Positions 7,079 to 10,126 of a stretch of DNA of 10,126 nucleotides are shown here, piece after piece; the stretch's first letter is position 1; the number at the start of each line of letters is the position of its first letter. The translations under genes and the position numbers were made by a program. This DNA comes from Mollicutes bacterium (GTDB lineage: Bacteria; Bacillota_I; Bacilli_A; RF39; UBA660): positions 1 through 10,126 of the forward strand of contig PXDA01000024.1 in NCBI GenBank assembly GCA_003566505.1, read 5' to 3'. Under the pieces are notes generated by a model, which worked only from the letters and a program-made list of their open reading frames with translations, had not been told where the DNA came from and made no database searches.

Positions 7079-7107
7079 TTGCTTTTTTATTTTTTTTTTG
7101 TTATTAT
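7079..7107 (+). promoter_or_regulatory. rpsT promoter (extended -10, T-rich spacer)
   Basis: TTGCTT (7079-7084), 17-nt spacer, TATTAT (7102-7107) preceded by TGT. The spacer is almost entirely T, including a run of ten (7090-7099). The -35 is weak (3 of 6), so the TGn extension probably matters. The -10 ends 30 nt before the rpsT ATG. Confidence 0.6.
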
Positions 7108-7137
7108 TAATACGTTAACAATTTAGGAGGTGAAAAA

Positions 7138-7401
7138 ATGCCCATATTAAAGAATGCCCAAAAAAAAGTTCGAAATATTAGAAGAAAAAACAAAATTAAT
7201 AATACTTATCAACAAAGTATGAAAACAGCCATTAAAGATTTACAAAAAACAATTACTAGTGGTGAAAAAAACAAGGCAAAAGAAAAACTCGATGTTGTAA
7301 TTACTAAAATAGATAAAGCACGCAAAAAAGGTATTATTCATCAAAACAAAGCAAATCGTTTTAAAAGCAAACTGTCAAAAAGTGTTAATGCAATGAAGTA
7401 A
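7138..7401 (+). CDS. rpsT: 30S ribosomal protein S20
   Basis: S20 is a primary binder of 16S rRNA in the small subunit. The 87-residue length is normal. The sequence is very rich in Lys, Asn and Arg and shows the family pattern: start MPILKNAQKKVRNIRRKN, the central KTAIKDL helix, and the conserved IDKARKKGIIHQNKANR block (about 60-76) followed by SKLSKSVNAMK. The Shine-Dalgarno AGGAGGTG (7125-7132) is the strongest kind and is 5 nt from the ATG. It has its own promoter and a terminator that begins within its last codons, so it is probably transcribed alone. The rpsT leader is short (about 24 nt from the predicted start) with no visible regulatory fold. Confidence 0.97.
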   Translation: MPILKNAQKKVRNIRRKNKINNTYQQSMKTAIKDLQKTITSGEKNKAKEKLDVVITKIDKARKKGIIHQNKANRFKSKLSKSVNAMK

Positions 7402-7417
7402 TTTACTTCATTTTTTT
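7392..7417 (+). terminator. rpsT intrinsic terminator overlapping the stop codon
   Basis: AATGAAGT (7392-7399), loop AATTT, ACTTCATT (7405-7412), with a T run at 7411-7417. The 5' arm is made of the last codons (ATG AAG and the T of the stop TAA at 7399-7401). Confidence 0.85.
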
Positions 7418-7444
7418 ATACGCTAAATTAAATTATGCTATAAT
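7415..7444 (+). promoter_or_regulatory. Promoter of the transglutaminase-like gene (extended -10)
   Basis: A perfect TATAAT (7439-7444) preceded by TGC; a possible -35 TTTATA (7415-7420) is 18 nt upstream and overlaps the T tract of the rpsT terminator. The -10 lies 19 nt before the ATG at 7464 and overlaps an upstream in-frame ATG (7443), ruling that start out. Confidence 0.7.
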
Positions 7445-7463
7445 GAGAAAAAGAGGTGGAAAA

Positions 7464-8408
7464 ATGGAACCAAAAACACTCCTTAAAATACTTTTTTACG
7501 GCACTGTTTTTATTTTAATAATGTTACTCTATGTTCCTACAATTGACTTATTTGTTGATCAAACCTACTATGAAGAATATGTGATGCCGCCAACAAACAA
7601 TGAATATGCCATTGATGAAGAAACCTCTGCTTTTGTTGGTGATTATTTAGTTACTGATTCTTTTTTGGCAAATAGTCGCCAAGATTTATGGCAAATTATT
7701 TTTACTACTATTAATAGCGGGACAAATAATTTTACCTTTTATTGCGCCCAAGCCTACGAAGAATGTTTTAATGATTTATACGAAGTAACAAGCGATAAAA
7801 GGTATTTATCATATTTTAATAATTTTGTTCATCCATATAATAATTTTAAAGCAATTGAAGTTCAACACGATTCACGTGGTCCAGTTGACTTACATATTAA
7901 AAGATTATATTCCGAAAATGAAATCGAAAAATTAAACGCTAAAATTGATAATATTTGGGCGGAAAAAATCAACCCTAGTATGAATCAAGAACAAATTATT
8001 CGCACTATTCATGATAATATTCTTAATAATAGTGATTATGATCAAGTGCGTGCTGATGCCATTGGCACCGAATACGAAGATGACTTTGAAGATAATAATT
8101 CTCATCGTGCCATTGGTCCATTGATTGAGGGCAAGGGGATATGTGGTGGTTATAGTGATGCCATGTCATTATTCTTATACAAAATGGATATTCCTAACTA
8201 TCGCATATCAAATGAAATGCACATTTGGAATTATTTAAAACTAGATGGCGAATGGCTTCATTTAGACTTAACTTGGAACAATCCGACAACTGATCAAGGT
8301 CGCTCTATTATTATTACCACTTATTTTTTAATTACAACCGATGAACTACGTGATATCGATGATAGTACTCATCATTATGAACGCGAAGTATTTATGGAAG
8401 CCCAATAA
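7464..8408 (+). CDS. Membrane-anchored transglutaminase-like (papain-fold) surface protein
   Basis: The ATG at 7464 (MEPKTLLKIL) is preceded by GAGGTGG at 4 nt; the ATG at 7443 sits inside the -10 box. The 314-residue protein has one N-terminal hydrophobic segment (about 5-26) after a short charged start, predicting a signal anchor with the rest outside. Residues about 170-275 are a transglutaminase-like domain: GKGICGGYSDAM gives the catalytic Cys227, EMHIWNY gives His253, and GEWLHLDLTWNNP gives Asp268, the usual Cys-His-Asp triad with normal spacing. Residues 30-165 match nothing I recognise. Members of this superfamily can crosslink, hydrolyse or cleave peptide and amide bonds, so activity cannot be assigned. 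The gene is probably a single unit, ended by the terminator shared with eno. Confidence 0.88.
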   Translation: MEPKTLLKILFYGTVFILIMLLYVPTIDLFVDQTYYEEYVMPPTNNEYAIDEETSAFVGDYLVTDSFLANSRQDLWQIIFTTINSGTNNFTFYCAQAYEECFNDLYEVTSDKRYLSYFNNFVHPYNNFKAIEVQHDSRGPVDLHIKRLYSENEIEKLNAKIDNIWAEKINPSMNQEQIIRTIHDNILNNSDYDQVRADAIGTEYEDDFEDNNSHRAIGPLIEGKGICGGYSDAMSLFLYKMDIPNYRISNEMHIWNYLKLDGEWLHLDLTWNNPTTDQGRSIIITTYFLITTDELRDIDDSTHHYEREVFMEAQ

Positions 8409-8435
8409 AAAAACTATGAAAAATCATAGTTTTTT
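8407..8435. terminator. Bidirectional terminator between the convergent transglutaminase-like gene and eno
   Basis: Seven A (8407-8413), CTATGA (8414-8419), loop AAAA, TCATAG (8424-8429), six T (8430-8435). It works for both strands. The plus-strand stop TAA (8406-8408) touches it. On the minus strand the whole hairpin is coding: it spells the last codons of eno, and the stop TAG (8416-8414) closes the 3' arm. Confidence 0.9.
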
Positions 8436-9643
8436 AGTTGTTTTTCTATTTTCATTAAGCGATTATACTTGCCGACCCGATCACTACGCGATAGTGATCC
8501 TGTTTTTATATATCCTAAATCTAAACCAACCGCTAAATCAGCAATAAAAGTATCTTCCGTTTCACCGCTGCGATGTGATATTACTGTTTTATAGTTATGG
8601 TTTTTAGCTAATTGAATTGTGGCAAGCATTTCGCTATATGTGCCAATTTGATTAGCTTTTATTAAAATTGCATTACAAATTTGTTTCGTAATTCCTTCTT
8701 GAAATATACTAGGATTTGTAACAAAAATATCATCACCAATTAACATAATCTTATTACCTAATTTTTGCGTTAACAATTGGAACCCTTCCCAGTCACCTTC
8801 ATCTAAGGCATCTTCAATAATGGTAATTGGATAATCAGTAATTAACTTCTCATATTCAGCAATTAACTGTGCACTTGTCTGCTTCATACCATGACAATGA
8901 TAAACACCATCACGATAAAATTCACTAGCAGCCACATCAAGCGCTAATGTTACATCTATGCCAGCTTTATACCCTGCTTTTTCAATCGCCTGCATAATTA
9001 AGTCTAAAGCATGGCGATTGCTATCTAAATTAGGTGCAAAGCCTCCCTCATCACCAACGGAAGTGATAAAATTATTACTTTGTAATATTTTTTTTAAGTG
9101 ATGAAAAATTTCACTCCCAACTCTAACACGTTCTGCCATTGTTGCTTGCAAAGGAACAATCATAAATTCCTGATAATCTAAATTATTATCAGCATGTTGT
9201 CCCCCATTAATAATATTCATCAACGCAATTGGTAACTTTCGGCCTTCACCAACATAAGCAAATAATGGCTTTTTATGATAAGTGGCACAAGCTTTTAAAA
9301 AAGCTAAAGAAACACCTAAAATAGCATTAGCACCTAGTTTTTCCTTATTTTTAGTCCCATCTAATTTAATTAAATATTCATCTAATTCTTTTTGTGTAAA
9401 TTCCTTGCCAATTAATTGCGGTTTTATAACATCATTAACATTAGCAACTGCTTTTAAAACACCTTTACCATGATAACGATGATCATTATCACGCAATTCT
9501 AAAGCTTCCTTAGAACCCGTTGAAGCGCCACTTGGAATACTAACAACCCCTTGTGCTTCATTTGCCAAAGTTAATGCCACTTCAATTGTGGGATTACCAC
9601 GTGAATCTAAAATCTCACGCGCTTCAATTTCTTTAATTTTCAT
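8414..9643 (-). CDS. eno: Enolase (phosphopyruvate hydratase)
   Basis: Enolase converts 2-phosphoglycerate to phosphoenolpyruvate in glycolysis and is a common RNA-degradosome partner. The 409-residue protein has the whole active site: SGASTG loop (38-43), His150 in NGGQHADN, Glu159 in YQEF, the general acid Glu199 in GDEGGFAP, metal ligands Asp236, Glu277 and Asp304, the general base Lys329 in [18 protein letters not shown] (357-364) and Lys380 in YIKTG. It is slightly shorter than the usual about 430, mainly at the C-terminus, which stops soon after the last conserved helix. The loop SLSRSDR resembles the SMSRSDR form rather than the APSRTDR form known in Bacillus. The ATG has GAGGG 6-7 nt upstream. 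It follows pnp on the same strand but has its own promoter, overlapping the pnp terminator. Confidence 0.97.
   Translation of the reverse strand: MKIKEIEAREILDSRGNPTIEVALTLANEAQGVVSIPSGASTGSKEALELRDNDHRYHGKGVLKAVANVNDVIKPQLIGKEFTQKELDEYLIKLDGTKNKEKLGANAILGVSLAFLKACATYHKKPLFAYVGEGRKLPIALMNIINGGQHADNNLDYQEFMIVPLQATMAERVRVGSEIFHHLKKILQSNNFITSVGDEGGFAPNLDSNRHALDLIMQAIEKAGYKAGIDVTLALDVAASEFYRDGVYHCHGMKQTSAQLIAEYEKLITDYPITIIEDALDEGDWEGFQLLTQKLGNKIMLIGDDIFVTNPSIFQEGITKQICNAILIKANQIGTYSEMLATIQLAKNHNYKTVISHRSGETEDTFIADLAVGLDLGYIKTGSLSRSDRVGKYNRLMKIEKQLKNYDFS
8479..8499. repeat. Perfect inverted repeat inside eno, terminator-like on the plus strand
   Basis: GATCACTA (8479-8486), loop CGCGA, TAGTGATC (8492-8499). 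On the plus strand CTG and five T (8503-8507) follow. On the minus strand it encodes the active-site loop SLSRSDR of enolase. It may stop plus-strand transcripts that pass the first terminator, or it may be a coincidence of codon choice. Confidence 0.5.
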
Positions 9644-9677
9644 AATATACCCTCTTTTCTAACCTCTTTACAATTAA

Positions 9678-9705
9678 ATTATACCATAAACAAAAAAAGT
9701 GTACA
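9678..9705 (-). promoter_or_regulatory. eno promoter (extended -10)
   Basis: On the minus strand TGTACA (9700-9705), spacer 16 nt, perfect TATAAT (9678-9683) preceded by TGG. The -35 lies within the pnp terminator stem. The -10 ends 34 nt before the ATG at 9643. Confidence 0.7.
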
Positions 9706-9717
9706 TAGCATACACTT
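9692..9717 (-). terminator. pnp intrinsic terminator overlapping the stop codon
   Basis: On the minus strand AAGTGTA (9717-9711), 7-nt loop, TACACTT (9703-9697), with a T run (9698-9692). The first two bases of the 5' arm are the last two of the pnp stop TAA (9718-9716). Confidence 0.8.
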
Positions 9718-10126
9718 ATTCTTCTTTTTTAACTAAAGCATCTTTCATTGATAAGTTTAATCTTCCTTTGCGATCAAAGCCTAATGATTTTACATATACT
9801 TCGTCACCAACTTTAACTACATCAGAAGTTTTATCAACACGTTCTTTCTTTAAATGTGAAATATGAACAAGACCTTCACAACCGGGCCATAGTTGTACAA
9901 AACAACCAAAGTCTTCCACTTTTACCACTTTTGCTTTATATATCTTGCCCTCTTCTGCTTCCCGAATAATTTCATCAATCATCGCCAAAGTCTTATCAAT
10001 TACCTCATAATCATTATGGTAAATAATAATACGGCCATCATCTTCTAAATCGACCTTAACTGCTCTTTTATCAGTTACCGATAAAACATCACTAGCCTCT
10101 AAAATAATTTTAGTAATAGTTTCGCC
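9716..10126 (-). CDS. pnp: Polyribonucleotide nucleotidyltransferase (PNPase), C-terminal KH-S1 part, 5' end outside window
   Basis: PNPase degrades RNA 3'-5' by phosphorolysis. The frame is open from the right edge, so the internal TTG at 9988 is not a start; 136 residues are visible. They open with GETITKI, the GxxG region of the KH domain (its first glycines are beyond the edge), continue through VKVDLEDDGRIIIYH, and reach the S1 domain: GKIYKAKVVKVEDFGCFV, GCEGLVHISHL, VKVGDEVYVKS and DRKGRLNLSMKDA, all typical of the PNPase S1 domain. It ends soon after S1 (KKEE), as in Bacillus-type PNPases. About ten residues between the KH helix and the VKVDL strand look like an insertion relative to the usual form. 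The catalytic RNase PH domains lie outside. Its terminator separates it from eno. Confidence 0.93.
   Translation of the reverse strand, partial: GETITKIILEASDVLSVTDKRAVKVDLEDDGRIIIYHNDYEVIDKTLAMIDEIIREAEEGKIYKAKVVKVEDFGCFVQLWPGCEGLVHISHLKKERVDKTSDVVKVGDEVYVKSLGFDRKGRLNLSMKDALVKKEE

Noticed and set aside
9716..9988. A separate small S1-domain protein starting at TTG 9988
   Set aside because: The frame is open and matches the PNPase KH domain without a break up to the right edge, so this is the end of pnp rather than a stand-alone RNA-binding protein.
479..10126. Reassigned UGA (Trp) code, suggested by the AT-rich, Mollicutes-like character
   Set aside because: Trp codons are TGG, including conserved sites in polA, mraY and eno, and no in-frame TGA occurs. 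Stops are six TAA and two TAG; zero TGA among eight is too few to mean much.
1..10126. Search for CRISPR arrays, IS ends, tRNAs, riboswitches, phage or defence genes
   Set aside because: No spaced direct repeats, transposase motifs, clover-leaf sequences or long structured leaders were seen; intergenic regions are short and explained by promoters and terminators.

Overview
The window is AT-rich (roughly 30% G+C by eye), densely coded DNA from a low-GC Gram-positive-type bacterium. Strong AGGAGG-type ribosome binding sites, an S20 gene, a Bacillus-like DNA polymerase I without a usable proofreading site, MraY, a lipobox lipoprotein and surface proteins point to the Bacilli/Erysipelotrichia/Mollicutes-related part of the Firmicutes. 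Tryptophan is encoded by TGG and all eight visible stops are TAA or TAG, so the standard code fits. This placement is inferred from gene content, not from a phylogeny.

Layout, left to right. Positions 1-5896 form a minus-strand block in the order polA, a large membrane-anchored surface protein, a small lipoprotein, mutM (cut by the left edge). Both surface-protein genes have their own promoter and sit between polA and mutM, which are commonly neighbours in low-GC Gram-positives. Upstream is mraY (minus, own promoter, terminator built into its stop codon). A 206-bp divergent intergenic region separates mraY from the plus-strand genes rpsT and a membrane-anchored transglutaminase-like protein. 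These converge on eno (minus), sharing a bidirectional terminator. The right end is the 3' part of pnp (minus), holding the end of its KH domain and its S1 domain.

Functionally this is mostly housekeeping: base-excision repair (mutM, polA), peptidoglycan lipid I synthesis (mraY), ribosome assembly (rpsT), glycolysis (eno) and RNA turnover (pnp). The accessory content is three secreted or surface proteins. I see no phage, IS element, CRISPR array, RNA gene or defence system.

The most interesting signal is that the two adjacent surface proteins, otherwise different in length and anchoring, end in the same ungapped 47-residue module. It has two cysteines exactly 20 residues apart, which are the only cysteines of the mature proteins apart from the lipid-anchor one. 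The module resembles, from memory, the C-terminal part of pilin-like proteins of AT-rich Bacilli. Two genome-style features also recur: terminator hairpins overlapping stop codons, and TGn-extended -10 promoters whose -10 box lies only 19-20 nt upstream of the start codon.

Four genes have their start codons set downstream of the longest open frame, using promoter and Shine-Dalgarno positions: the 1552-3285 surface protein (GTG at 3285), polA (5896), mraY (6931) and the transglutaminase-like gene (7464). The pnp reading frame runs through to the right edge and does not start inside the window.
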